This document shows, in pieces, positions 10,767 through 21,621 of a stretch of DNA of 64,000 nucleotides. Location: assembly GCA_037157565.1 (NCBI GenBank), contig JAZHRO010000063.1:153686501-153750500 (forward strand), in the 5' to 3' direction. Within the stretch, counting starts at the first letter, position 1; each line of letters starts with the position of its first letter. Under the pieces are notes generated by a model. The model did not search any database. It was not told the origin of the DNA and saw only the letters and a list, made by a program, of their open reading frames with translations. Origin of the DNA: Thalassia testudinum. Lineage: Eukaryota > Streptophyta > Magnoliopsida > Alismatales > Hydrocharitaceae. The translations under genes were made by a program, and so were the position numbers.

Positions 10767-11381
10767 TTGGTGTAATGAACAACTTCTATTAATGAAATCC
10801 ATGTTTATTCTACCTCTCTTTTGGTTTGATTTGTAATATTCTCTCTCTCTCCTATTCATTATTTGTTAAATAGATAGCTAGTTTTCAACTAGCTAATCTA
10901 TTTCGTGACAAACAAATAAAACGCGTATTTTTAATCAAATGTCTGCCTCCCTATGTTCGACCCAGAATTTCTTTACAAATTTTTCGGTATAAATTTTATT
11001 TGTTGAACGGATTTCTTCTCGACTCGAACTACAACAACGGGTTTTCAAATCCAATTCCGATAGCGTAGTCATCTGAAATCAACACTGCTCCTCAACCGTT
11101 AGACGGAAGATGTGTGGCCGAGATCGTGCGGGCAGGTGTGCTAAAGAGAAGGTGCGGGCAATGCTGGTGGCTTGGTTACTTGTGGGCCATTGATCTGATG
11201 ATCAATGGCCAGAACTTCTTGGGCCAATCGAGGGAGCTCTGGATGTCGAATTTGAGTGATTTCGAGTCTATTGAACTCAATTCGTCGATCTGAGTCCATC
11301 TGTGTGGTCTGATTGCTCATCTGAGGCTTGTTGCAATACACACTTGTACATATGGACATTAAACATTGATTATAAGAAATT

Positions 11382-12420
11382 TTAATTTGTCATGCATGCA
11401 ATGCTCCCAAGCCCATTATGGTATATCATTAACGCACATATATCCTTAAAACTGACCCCGATTGATGGAATTATCATCCTTAGGTGTAGAGTTATCAGGC
11501 ACTCACTAATCTCATCGGTCAGGTCACGTTTCCTTGGTTGGGATCTAATCTCCACCAATCGCTCTAGTAATCCAAGCATGACACCAATATTCTCTGAAAT
11601 CTACATGTTGGGGGTGGCCAGTGCCTCCTTTCCTCCTCTTCCCTCCACTTGAAGACCCCTCTCCCGAGGTTCTTTTCCCCCCACGGATGCTCGAAGACTG
11701 TGACAACAGGGATGCATCATCTGTTTACCTACCGGGTGCCTGTCCCCCAATGGGGCTTGATGCCGAAGTAGTAGTGTAAGCCACAAAATCGAATGGCTAT
11801 GCATCGAAATGACTTTGTTGTGTTGAGTTCATTCCAGCATAGGGGGCTTACTAGATGACAACAATTCTTCAAAACTGAAATGATTTTGAGGCATGCCAAA
11901 TTGACCCATTGCTATGTTGTATGGTTGTTGATGATACTCAGGAGGGGCATCCACAACATTATGTGGGTTTTGTGGAGGCACAAAACCTTCACTCCAGTGT
12001 TGGTGGGTTCCTTCATCGTCGAAATCCGAATCGCAGTTTGATGACATAGCATGCTCTCTCATTGCTATGTCGCTATCAACTATGATGTTAATGTCATCAT
12101 AGTGGCGAAAGGAAACACCCCTGAGTTTCCGGAGCTTTGGAGGTAACTGCCATAAGTTGAATTGGAAGACAATATCAAATAAGTTCAGTAAGCCTATAGC
12201 ACCAGTTCAAAGTTAAGGTAATACCTCATCTCAAACTGCGAGGGTAGGAGCAACTAGGCACATTGTAATGGGGTCTAGACCCCAACCACTCTTGTTCAGA
12301 AGTTGGTGGTAGTTTTGAAAATTCTTCTTCAATGTCTTCCACTATGCAAATCTTATTCTGTTCATAACCTAGGTGGGTATCCTAATCAAAGTCAACAATG
12401 ATGTATGCACATTTCTCAAG
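11382..12420 (-). pseudogene. Harbinger Myb/SANT-like ORF1 remnant
   Basis: Read on the minus strand in order: WKTLKKNFQNYHQLLNKSGW and GLDPITMCLVA then DEVL (about 12345-12220), the end of the Myb/SANT-like domain of plant Harbinger ORF1 proteins (usual form WK-TGWGWDP-DEVW). An acidic linker SSNCDSDFDDEGTHQHW follows (about 12045-11995), then a basic SIRGGKR and GGKRRKGG stretch (about 11690-11620), and GLLERLVEIRSQ with DLTDEISECL (about 11575-11510). Several frameshifts and stops break it. In live elements this DNA-binding protein works with the transposase at the element ends. It is in the same orientation and order as expected relative to the transposase at 1171-2057, from which the 7.8-kb insertion separates it. 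Confidence 0.65.
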
Positions 12421-13788
12421 TCCACTTCTTTAATGTCTTCTTCAAATCTTCACTGACCTTAGTCTTTTGCCTCATTACGATTGCAAATTATGTCATATTG
12501 CTATATTATCTTTTATATTGTACCTCCCAATTTATAATGTCATAGTTTCCCAACACAGATCCAATTATAAAATCATGGAAATCAAAATATAACATAATGG
12601 AGTTTATTGTGATTTTCCCAAAATAAGTAACATAGGCCAACTTAAGTTCAGAATTAAACAAGTCAATTGAAATGGACACAAGAATGACGAAGATTAATTT
12701 TCAATTCTGAACGATAAAACAATAGCAAATTATATTTTCTTCCCTACAATACATTCAAAAGAGCCTTTACATTCAACCCAACATAAAGATAGGAAATTGC
12801 ATAACTTAGGAACATCGTACTCATCATCATGAACTGTTACATCCATCTACCAAGTACCCGACAAACTCGAAACTGTAAAATATCCCCATAAATGGATCGA
12901 TATACCAACTTCAATAAATAAAAACAAAATGCAAACAATAACTAGGAAAAACATGAACTCAAAACATGGCAGCATCGTGTATCCAACATTCAAAGGTCAT
13001 TCCTTATCACCAACCATTGCTGGTACTCAACAGCCACAATCAGTTATGGCAGTACACATAAAACAATATTCAAGGGCAAGTTTAGATGGTACCTACTAAT
13101 TAGTATCCAACCAGTGGAAACGTTGTACTCAATTAGATCCTACAAAAGCCGCAGCTCTTCCTCGCTCAACCTCTTTGACCCTACATAAAGAAGAAATATC
13201 TCTCTCATGATTGAAAATCTCAAGGTCAAAATGAAAGAGGTAGATAGACATACACTCCTCTTCCTCCTTTGTCAATAAGATGTTGATGACCAGCCACAAG
13301 GTGACCATCACAATCCACTCGACGCTCTTAAGTAAGGAGTCCTCACCTTCCTCCTGATGGCCCTCCGCTTTTTGTGACTAGTACGACCACAAGAGGAGTT
13401 TTGAGGGTTAGTAGTCGCCATCATTGCTTTGGATTGATGAGAGAATACACAAGGAAAGCTGAGACACTAAACACCCCCCAGAACCTCTGCCATCTTCATG
13501 TCGAGCCTGCAATTCAACATTCTTCACCAGTGACTTGATCAAAGTGTGGTCAAAGACAATGAGGACAAGACACAACACAACACAACCCATTAACCTCCAA
13601 CACCCACCCAAATCAAAATCATTGATCACGTCATCGATACACAGAACCCTAACCTGCAAGTCTATGCAAGGAGGAACCAACGCTCTTCATAAAGACGAAG
13701 CACCAAACTCAAGCACACAGATCCTTACAAACCTAACCGCAAATTGAATATCACACCCATAAAGATGATTCACAATTCGAAAAGCTGA
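12421..13788. other. Unassigned, probably Harbinger 5' region
   Basis: AT-rich sequence with no supported gene. It lies upstream of the Myb-like gene on the minus strand and is probably leader or intron of the Harbinger element. Short open frames at 13129-13311 and 13408-13680 (minus) have no recognisable motif. Confidence 0.3.
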
Positions 13789-13793
13789 CTCAT

Positions 13794-16400
13794 TGTTGTG
13801 TTGTTTTTGTCAAGTTTTAAGAAGTGCACGTTGTAGTACAGTCAACAAAAATGATACAACATTTAAAACTTATAAGTGCTCGAAAATCACAAGTGAGTCC
13901 GAGGTCATTCACAGGGAGCAAATTAGAATTCACAACACTAATTACAATATAAATCAATGAGTACAATGATAAAGATATGCAATGAATAAAATCTACTCAA
14001 AATGATATTAATAGTGACAATTGTATCTCAAGAAATAATGGAACACAAAGAAGATTAGAAACCTTAAAAATGGTGATTTAAATCACCACTTAATCTCCCA
14101 CATTAAAAACATATCCCAATGAAATCAACCACTTAAACTTCACTACAATGGTCTCAACCACTTATGTTTCAAGTTCCACATTAGCACAGGAACCAAATAA
14201 GTCCACAGTATCTCAATCAAGGCCATGTCAAACGTTAGCTATAAGGAGTAGATGCCTTAAACATCACCAAGCCTCAAAATAGGCATAAGGGTGCCAAGCA
14301 CAAAGCAGAGACCCCAGAGACGCTAAGTGTTAGGTGTGAATAGGCATGCATCTCAGGGTATAGGGCATGAAACTTGAGGCAAAACCCTCCCCATTCCTCA
14401 GATATTCGTCTAAATGGGACACTAATCGAGTAATTGAATCCAGAGTATAGTGACCAGGCCCATGTGCATGTGATTGCGAGCAAGAAGTGGGTGGTTGAGT
14501 GAGGGGACCTCACCCCCATGTGAAGAAGCAACAAGGCATAACAGCAAATTCCTTGCATTTATTGTTTGGGATCTTATGCATACGAGGTGGGACTATATCC
14601 CATGTGCCTTCTTACATTCACGACAGCACGATGATGGTTCCTAATTGGAGCTGTTGGTGGTATTACTTCATCAGCTAGAGCTACAGGTGTACTCTCCAGA
14701 TGGTTTCACAGCGGTTGCAAGTGACACCTTCGTTGTTAATCGATCGGAGCTCAAAGAATGGAGGCAGAGTGGTTGGCGACAAAGAAGCCTCCAGTGAAGA
14801 CCCTGAAACATAGAATATGGGCTCTAGGCCCCAATTAAAATAGCTCAGAGGGATCGTCATGAGGAGAGGAATGTAGCGGTGGAGTTGGCATGGTGATTGG
14901 AGGTGTTTGGTGATCAACCGGAGGTGGATGTGAATGATAACGATGGGTTTGTTTGGGGGAGTGGTAGAGTGGATGAAAGCCCAAATTAGGTTTGAGCTTT
15001 TGATGAGGGTGATGTGGGGAAGCTTCTAGGCATGGAAGTGGGAGATTTGGTGGAGTGTAGCAGGCACACGACTTCGTTAGAGCCCTTGCCGGAGGCGGAG
15101 AGGACAGAGGGGGAAGAGGGTGAATGTTGGTTAAATTGAGAAGGGAAGAGCCTAAAGCTAATCTAGAGAAGGAGAGGGAGAGGTAGAGCCTACTTATGGA
15201 TGAAGGGGAAAGAATTTGGCATCGGCTTTGATTGCCCAGCACTGGAGAAGGTGAATGCTCTGGTGAGGGATAACAGCGGCGACGAAGGTGAAGATGGCTC
15301 CTGTTGTGGCTGGCGAGGAGCAGAGGAAGACGAGGAAGAGAGTTGTGCTTCCAATTTGATTGTTGGAGGCGTGGACGAGGGAGAGTGAGAGAACTGTTGG
15401 AGTGTAGGTTGGAGCCAGCCGGAGGGAAGAATAGAAGAGCTTGTATGGCCTGAAACCTAGCTAATCTTGACGCTGGCAGCAAGGCTCAATTAGTCATGAT
15501 CTTAGAGGAAAGAGACCCTCAAATTCCTCGAGCTTTCCTGAGCTCTATGGTGCGATTTGGGATCCTTGATGAGACTTAGATGATTGGGAAGCTTCAATCA
15601 ATAATCCCTCCAAATTTGAAGGGATTTGGCCAACAAATCAAGGAGAAATCCTTGATTGAAGTTTGGTGGTTTGGGTGTATGATGTTTAGACCTAAACATG
15701 GCGACAAGGACTATTTCACGAAGGAGATGATAAAGTTTGGGATTGAATTGCAAGGAAATTCAAAACTTAGGGGTTTAGGTGTAGAAAATAGAGATTTAAG
15801 GGACTAGATTGCAAACTAAGTCAAGATGAACTTCGACTGGGCTCAAATTTTGGTATTAACATAATTTGGACCCAAGGAATCTAATAATGAACTTGGATTT
15901 GAGTTTTGATCACGTTTGATTAGGAATTTTGCACAGAAGCCCAAATTAAGGCAAAATCCTATCTAAAACTCTATTATAGGTCAAAATAGGTTCAGATGGT
16001 CAAACCAAGGGTTCCAAACCTCTTAGAATATTTTTCTATGAATTTTAGGAGGTTTAAATGAATTTTATCCTATCCAGAACCTCTTTAATTTAAGTGAGGT
16101 GATAATTAGGGTTTTATGTACTATTTTGGTTCTCGAAATGCGTGAAACCTTATTTCAATTAGTATTGACCCACTTTTTTATCTTTAATGCTCAATTGACC
16201 TTTAATTAACCCCTAGGTGATCCCATGGTTACTCTGCAATCATAATGTGATGTTAAAACTGTAGATTTAACCCTATGTTATTATTGTCTTATTAAAACAG
16301 ATCTGAATGGAATTACAACCCTCAGGCAATATTTAGGAGCATTTATCACTTGATTCCAGCTATTTTAAGCTGGTTATGGTGAATGATAGTGTTACCATCA
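13794..16400 (-). mobile_element. Solo Athila-type LTR
   Basis: It starts TGTTGTG and ends ACCATCA, with a perfect 5-bp duplication ctcat at 13789-13793 and 16401-16405. The U5 motif gaggtcattcacagggagca is at 13901-13920. The right end shows the terminal palindrome tgatagt/accatca (16384-16400, one mismatch). No primer site or polypurine tract lies outside it, so it is a solo LTR left by LTR-LTR recombination. The open frame at 14835-15482 inside it is Pro/Ser-rich noise. Confidence 0.85.
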
Positions 16401-16405
16401 CTCAT

Positions 16406-16930
16406 AAATCATGATAGATGAAATACAGTAACTCACAAAGAAGATATGAATGAGAGGAGATATATTGCACAAAACCATTCTGCAATCACACAAAATGACG
16501 GACAATATTGCGTGATGACTTCCGAAATCAAAATGGCAACATAAGTGGGAGGAGATAACATATCTGGAGCAAACAAATGATGATAGATGAAGAGCTTTGA
16601 GCTCGATCGCTACTCATCGACGACTGAGCGATTAAGGCGTAGCGAAGAGAGTGGGAGCGACCATTAGGGCTCTCATGGGTAGTGCTTAGGGTTACGTGCG
16701 AAAGGGCGTAGGTGCGGGGCATGAAGGGGTGCAGGTGGAATAAAGAGGGAGAATCCAATCCGACGTGGCGCCATCAAATAACGGCATCAACGAATTCCAC
16801 GGGTGGGGAGGAATTGGTTTGTGCCAGGTTTCAAACCCCAACACCAACACCCGCTAACACCGAGTCAAAACCCACCAAATGTGGGATAGGGCCTACTTCC
16901 CAACCCTATTCCGCATACCATACAAGGCCC
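16406..16930. other. Possible Harbinger terminal region
   Basis: The last 100 bases end in accatacaaggccc at 16930. On the minus strand this starts GGGCCTTGTATGG, like the GG-rich terminal repeats of plant Harbinger elements (GGGCCTTGTTTGG-like). The partner end would lie left of the window, and I cannot see a clear TAA/TTA target duplication here. Weak. Confidence 0.35.
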
Positions 16931-17723
16931 CAATCTCCAAAGACCAAATAACTAACTATATCTAATTGTACTCTTAAATAATTAACAAGTATATATACGT
17001 TCCTTTCTAGATCGAGTGTTTTAGTACTTGTGTCCACACCACTAAAAAAGTATGGTTTTAGATAAATTGAATGGGAGAAATTTCTTAACCTGCAATTGCT
17101 TCCGGTGAAGGAGTTTGATCGATGGATTGAGAATTAATAAATAAATTTGAGGAATAATTGGGTGAAAGAGTTTTTAATGGGTGAGTAAGCTTTCAAAAGG
17201 GTTTTGGATAAAAGAAGAAAGCAATGAAGACCAGGTGTACTCTTTGCAATCTAATTTTGTAACCATTTTTAAAAGATGATCCCAATAATCCCACATGTAA
17301 AGCAGGAGATATCTCCAATTTCACTACCAAGTTGGTGGTAGAATAGGGGGCATCCCTACCTTTGTTAATCCATTTTCAAAATAAAGTCACTCACTAATTA
17401 AATAGTCCTAATACATAGAGAATTTACATATCTATCTATACACTAGAGGTCCCACGTGTCACTACACTCTCCCGGCTCTCCTCCAACCCTCTTCCTGTCT
17501 TAATGCCCCGATTCTTGATAGCTAGCGCGAGCTAATTAAACAAATCACACTGATCAGAATTGTATAGCATATACTCTAAGGAGAACAGAATATATATATG
17601 GTAAAGCATCCATGCATACCATACTGCACGAACAAATCATCAAATGAGAATCTAATGTATATTTCCTACTGCTGCAATTTAGCAAAGCATACCATGCATG
17701 CATGAATAAAAACCTCTCCTCCT

Positions 17724-17880
17724 TGGTCCGATTAACATCATCCCATTAAAAAAAATAAAAATATCTTCTTGCTGATCTCAATAATGTCATCCCATCGTAA
17801 AAAAAGGTCTCTCTCCTCCTAATTCGAGTAATGTCATCCCATCGTAAAAAGAAATCTCTCTTCTTCAAATTCGAGTAATT
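17724..17880. repeat. Minisatellite, about 3 copies of about 52 bp
   Basis: The phrase aatgtcatcccatcgtaaaa occurs twice exactly, plus a diverged copy aacatcatcccattaaaa. Each is followed by a tctctc/cttctt tract and attcgagtaat or a variant. Copies begin near 17733, 17783 and 17827. Confidence 0.65.
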
Positions 17881-18669
17881 AATTTGATTTCTTAAAAATA
17901 TAATATTTTTATAATTATAAATTTTATCTATAATGTCAAAAAAAAAATTCACAAAAAATCCCTTACTCCGAAATAAATTTCAAGAAAAAATCTTTACTTT
18001 CTCAAAATCAAATCACACGTAAATCTTGACTGTTATATATTTTTACTTTAAAATCAATTGGGTTGTTGATCGAGGAAATACATTTTTTTTTAAATTTTAA
18101 CAATACCATCATAATTTATATTATTATTAATCATCAAATTTAATGTAAATAAAAGTTGAATTATAAATTAAATTTCATTAAAGTGAATTTTTTTGATGTT
18201 TTTTTTTTTAAAATAGGATCCAATATTATTCATTTTTCACTCCTTAGAAGCTAAAAAAAGGGATAAGGACACTAGACCAAAACATGACCTTTACAGGAAA
18301 GGATGGACCACGACTCATGACCTATTACATCAAAACAACAAGTCAACAAAACTACAAAAGCTAGGAAAGCTAGAAACAAAGTAGCAGGAAAGGGAAACTT
18401 TTTAGATGTTTAGTCAAATTGTATACTATAATTAGATATATAAAAGTTCCATGAACTCCCATAATAATGTGTAGGTACATCACTAGTACAAAGTTAATTT
18501 AACCATACTAACAGTATTGACAGTGGAGAAGGGTTAATACTATATATATCATAGAGCAATATTAAAATAACTTAATTCCAGTTGATGAATAATTTTATTT
18601 TGAATTAGTGACATTCAATTGCATAGAATACTCAAAAGCACATACCTTATCCCCTTTTCCATGAGCACC

Positions 18670-18676
18670 TATAAAA
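18670..18676 (+). promoter_or_regulatory. TATA box candidate
   Basis: TATAAAA in the context acctataaaaggtc, 47 bases before the ATG at 18717. It is outside recognised LTRs and could serve the small ORF or be chance in AT-rich DNA. Confidence 0.3.
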
Positions 18677-18716
18677 GGTCTTCCTTTTTAGCATCATAGG
18701 ATACCCAACCACTCTT

Positions 18717-18911
18717 ATGTGCTTAAAGAAAACAACATTCTGCCCTCTCTACGTAACTATAGATTATAGGTATCCTAAAAAAATGTTAGGAATTTGGGCT
18801 ACTGGATCATACGCCCTTCTTGGTGTTTTGTTTTCTATAATGCTTTCAAAAGCAAGACAACAACAATTAAAAGCTCAAAATGTGGTTAGGAACATTTTTC
18901 ATTTCTTTTGA
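18717..18911 (+). CDS. Small ORF with one membrane segment, uncertain
   Basis: A 64-residue frame lies behind a TATA box. From an internal Met at 18783 it reads as a hydrophobic segment (MLGIWATGSYALLGVLFSIM) followed by a Gln/Lys-rich basic tail, the look of a short single-pass membrane peptide. I do not recognise a family. It could also be the first exon of a gene whose remainder was displaced, since a solo LTR begins 17 bases after the stop. Chance is a real alternative. Confidence 0.2.
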   Translation: MCLKKTTFCPLYVTIDYRYPKKMLGIWATGSYALLGVLFSIMLSKARQQQLKAQNVVRNIFHFF

Positions 18912-18927
18912 AAAGATATATGAAATG

Positions 18928-21616
18928 TGTTACAACCCGATTCCCGTATTCCTATAGGATTCGAGATCGGCTCACCTTCACTAATCCCAAGACCTAGTCG
19001 TCCAACAAAAAATAACCAAAAGTAGGAAAAAATAAACCACATCTACACATGCAATATAACTAAGCAAAAGAAAAGAATGAAGCAGTAAAGAAAGTAGAAC
19101 AACAGTCTCAAAACATAGTATATGTCACTACAACAACAGAAAATGGAAAGGAAACAGAATGTAACAGGAACAGAAAAATATGTATCCATTACTCACTACA
19201 ATAATAGAGAAAACGAAAGTACTGAAAGAACGATTACGGCTGGACTCGGCTGGGCCCAGCACCTTCTACAGCCAGAAACTCAAGCTGCTCAACTCCTGGT
19301 CTTGAACAGTGTTATGAAAAGATAGAGTCAGTAAACGCTGAGTAGAGTGGTGTTTACATTATTTAAGTACACGTACAGTAAAAATAACAATAGGTTTATT
19401 TATCATTTCTATTTATCTCATTTATGTGTTTCTGGTTCATCTATTTCTCAAAGTATCCAAATATTTCTTGATCTTGCATGTTCCTCGTGGGAACGATCTT
19501 GATTGCAGTCTTTTCCGTAGAGTAGAAGGTACACATGGTGCTCTTTTGGCTGGGAGAGTCCCCCGTGGTAGTCCTACACCCAGTCAACCACCCCGAGGTC
19601 ACTGTCGAGACATAGCAGTGACTACAGCATGTGTGATAAGCACTCGGGTAGCTACCCCGCACTGACACGCGATCAGTCATTTCCGCTAGCGAGTACGCCC
19701 AAAGTACAACACAGAGCAGTATAGGACCTTGCCCTCTTAGAACAGGGGTCTCGCCCCTCCACAGTCCGCGTACCCTCATCTGACTACCCCGGTTTGCCCA
19801 AAGGGCCTAACAAAGTTGGTGTAGGGTGGCTAGCTGAACTTCGAGCCCCGTGGGGTAGCTAGCTCCCTCCCTACCCTAGTAGCACGCCTCGGTACCATGT
19901 ATGCGAGGGCCAATAGGATTCGATGTAGAGTAGCCAATCCTAACCCCGGGTGTCAACCCAAGGGAGGCTAGTTTCGCTCTACACTAAAAAGGGACAGTTG
20001 CTCTCCTTGGTACCGTGTACACAAGGGCCAGCACACTTTCTGTCTACATTCCAGATTTCGTTTATCCATAGGAGTTCTACTTCTAATTCCCCATAGGGTT
20101 CATGCCCATATTCATCTCATTTATCCAGATCCAAATCCCATGCTTCATAATTCGTTCCTCATCCATATACAGGCAACTCGTGTTTTCATAATTCAGTTCT
20201 CAATCACAAACATGCAACTTGTGGTTTCACAGTTCAATTTCTCATTTACATACAGGTAGCTCATAGTTTAACATGCATCTCGTAATTACATTAAAGGCAT
20301 TTGTTAGCAACTTATCTTAACCATGCATTCAAGTAAACAGTACAGCTCAAATAGGCTCATTCATTTCCATCCTAGGGTTCATTCCATATCCTATAGTTCA
20401 ATCTGACTATTCCAACTAAGTACATTCTTATTTAAATATTAACAACTAAATTAAACCACTCTACAGAGTATCACAGGAGGAATGGGGACCTGTGCCGCAA
20501 ATCTCGTCGTCTCCGCGGGCCCCGAACACGCTACTGGTTGGTAACCTGTACCAGCGACCAATGTATATTAGATGAGCTCAAAATAGTAGATACTCAACAC
20601 GAATACGTAGAGGAACTCGAGTGGAAAACAACGATACTTCGTTTGCTGAAATCCGATTCCATTTGGGCCTTAAACAGGCCAAAAACGTGGTTACTGACCA
20701 AAATTAGACATCTGGGACTAATCCCAGACATCTTAAAAGACGTCAGAACTCATCTTACCCTTCCTGCGGCTGATTCAGATGTCCAAACTCCCTCTATGAC
20801 CGTCTGGGGGTAGTTCTATATGTCGGACAAGGTCTCCATTTGTCTGGAAGCACCTCCAGACGTCTGGCGACATGATCAGACATCCAAAAGTACTTGGGAA
20901 AGCACACCGCATGCCTTCCCAAAGCCTGCACCTACGTATGGGCAACCGCAGATGCAACGGTCAGCTGACATCCCCTGCGCTATGATTTGCATGGCACAGG
21001 AAGATACGTACCTCACGATATCGCCCTTTCAGACGTCTAGCCTCAACTCCGGATGTCCAGGTGCCTCACCAGTAGTCTGGCCGTCATGCCAGACATCTGA
21101 TACTAGAAAACCTCCAGTACCATAACCTCCTCACAGCGTGCCTCGCTCGTACCTTCGCCCGCAGCGACAGCTCCAGCAGCTGTAGGAGCTTGAGCAGCTC
21201 CTCACCAACATCCTCCTCACACACGCACCCACCACCGGCCGTGCAAGCTTCGCCAAGCTCTTGAAGGTCCTCCGACCTTCCACGCTCTCTTCCTTCCTCT
21301 CTCTCGCTCTCCCTCTCTCGCCCCCCTCTCGCCACTCTCGTCTGGCCTCACCACAACTGCACAGGAGGCGCTGAAGGTGGTGGTGACTGGTGGTGAGGGG
21401 ATGAGAAGGGAGGGGTTTAAATAGGAGGGGAATTAGGGCTTACGGGGTGAGGGTGCGGTGAGAGAGAAACCTCTTCACGCCACCTGCACGTAGAGCGCAA
21501 GGCGCAGTATGAAAAAACTTACTTTCAGACGTCCGGGCACGTGTCAGACGTCTGGACAGATGTCTGACTGAAACTCCAGATGTCTTAACCGGCTAAAAAA
21601 GTAACGGATCATTACA
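18928..21616 (-). mobile_element. Solo chromovirus LTR, inverted
   Basis: It starts TGTTACAACC and ends GGATCATTACA, the reverse complement of the chromovirus LTR ends at 25521 and 52481. The 5-bp duplication aaatg is perfect (18923-18927, 21617-21621). It is 2689 bp, against 2759 bp for the LTR at 49723. A minus-strand TATA-like motif TATTTAAA is at 21418-21425. It has many CAGACGTCTG-type palindromes, for example ccagacgtctgg at 20856-20867 and cagacgtctg at 21545-21554. No internal region flanks it, so it is a solo LTR of the same family. Confidence 0.85.
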
Positions 21617-21621
21617 AAATG

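Larger units (their letters stand above)
3319..11084 (+). mobile_element. Non-autonomous LTR element, Athila/Tat-like
   Basis: Two direct LTRs (3319-5085 and 9320-11084) enclose 4.2 kb. A primer site complementary to tRNA-Asp lies 3 bases after the 5' LTR, and a polypurine tract ends right before the 3' LTR. The flanks are ttgct (3314-3318) and ctgct (11085-11089), a 5-bp target duplication with one change. There is no protease, reverse transcriptase, RNase H or integrase in any frame, only one decayed ORF of unknown type, so the element must have moved with enzymes from elsewhere. Primer site, leader intron, polypurine layout and U5 motif all match the Athila-type elements in this window. 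It sits inside the Harbinger transposon, between the Myb-like gene and the transposase. Confidence 0.85.
9320..11084 (+). repeat. 3' LTR of the non-autonomous element
   Basis: It starts TGATGTAAAC and ends AATCAACA. It copies the 5' LTR with scattered point changes. Kept features: hairpin (10177-10204, one G-T wobble), TATA box (10373-10379), three 21-bp repeats (10704-10766) and U5 motif ctccctatgttcgacccag (10947-10965). Confidence 0.9.
16931..18922. other. AT-rich spacer outside recognised elements
   Basis: No transposon ends or coding domains are recognised. It contains a minisatellite (17724-17880), long A/T runs (17880-18220), and a TATA box with a small ORF near its right end. This is the best candidate for non-transposon host sequence in the window. 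Confidence 0.4.

Noticed and set aside
13129..13680. Short minus-strand frames upstream of the Myb-like gene
   Set aside because: No motif supports them as exons of the Harbinger genes.
14835..15482. 215-codon minus-strand frame
   Set aside because: Low-complexity frame inside a solo LTR, not conserved as a protein in the other LTRs.
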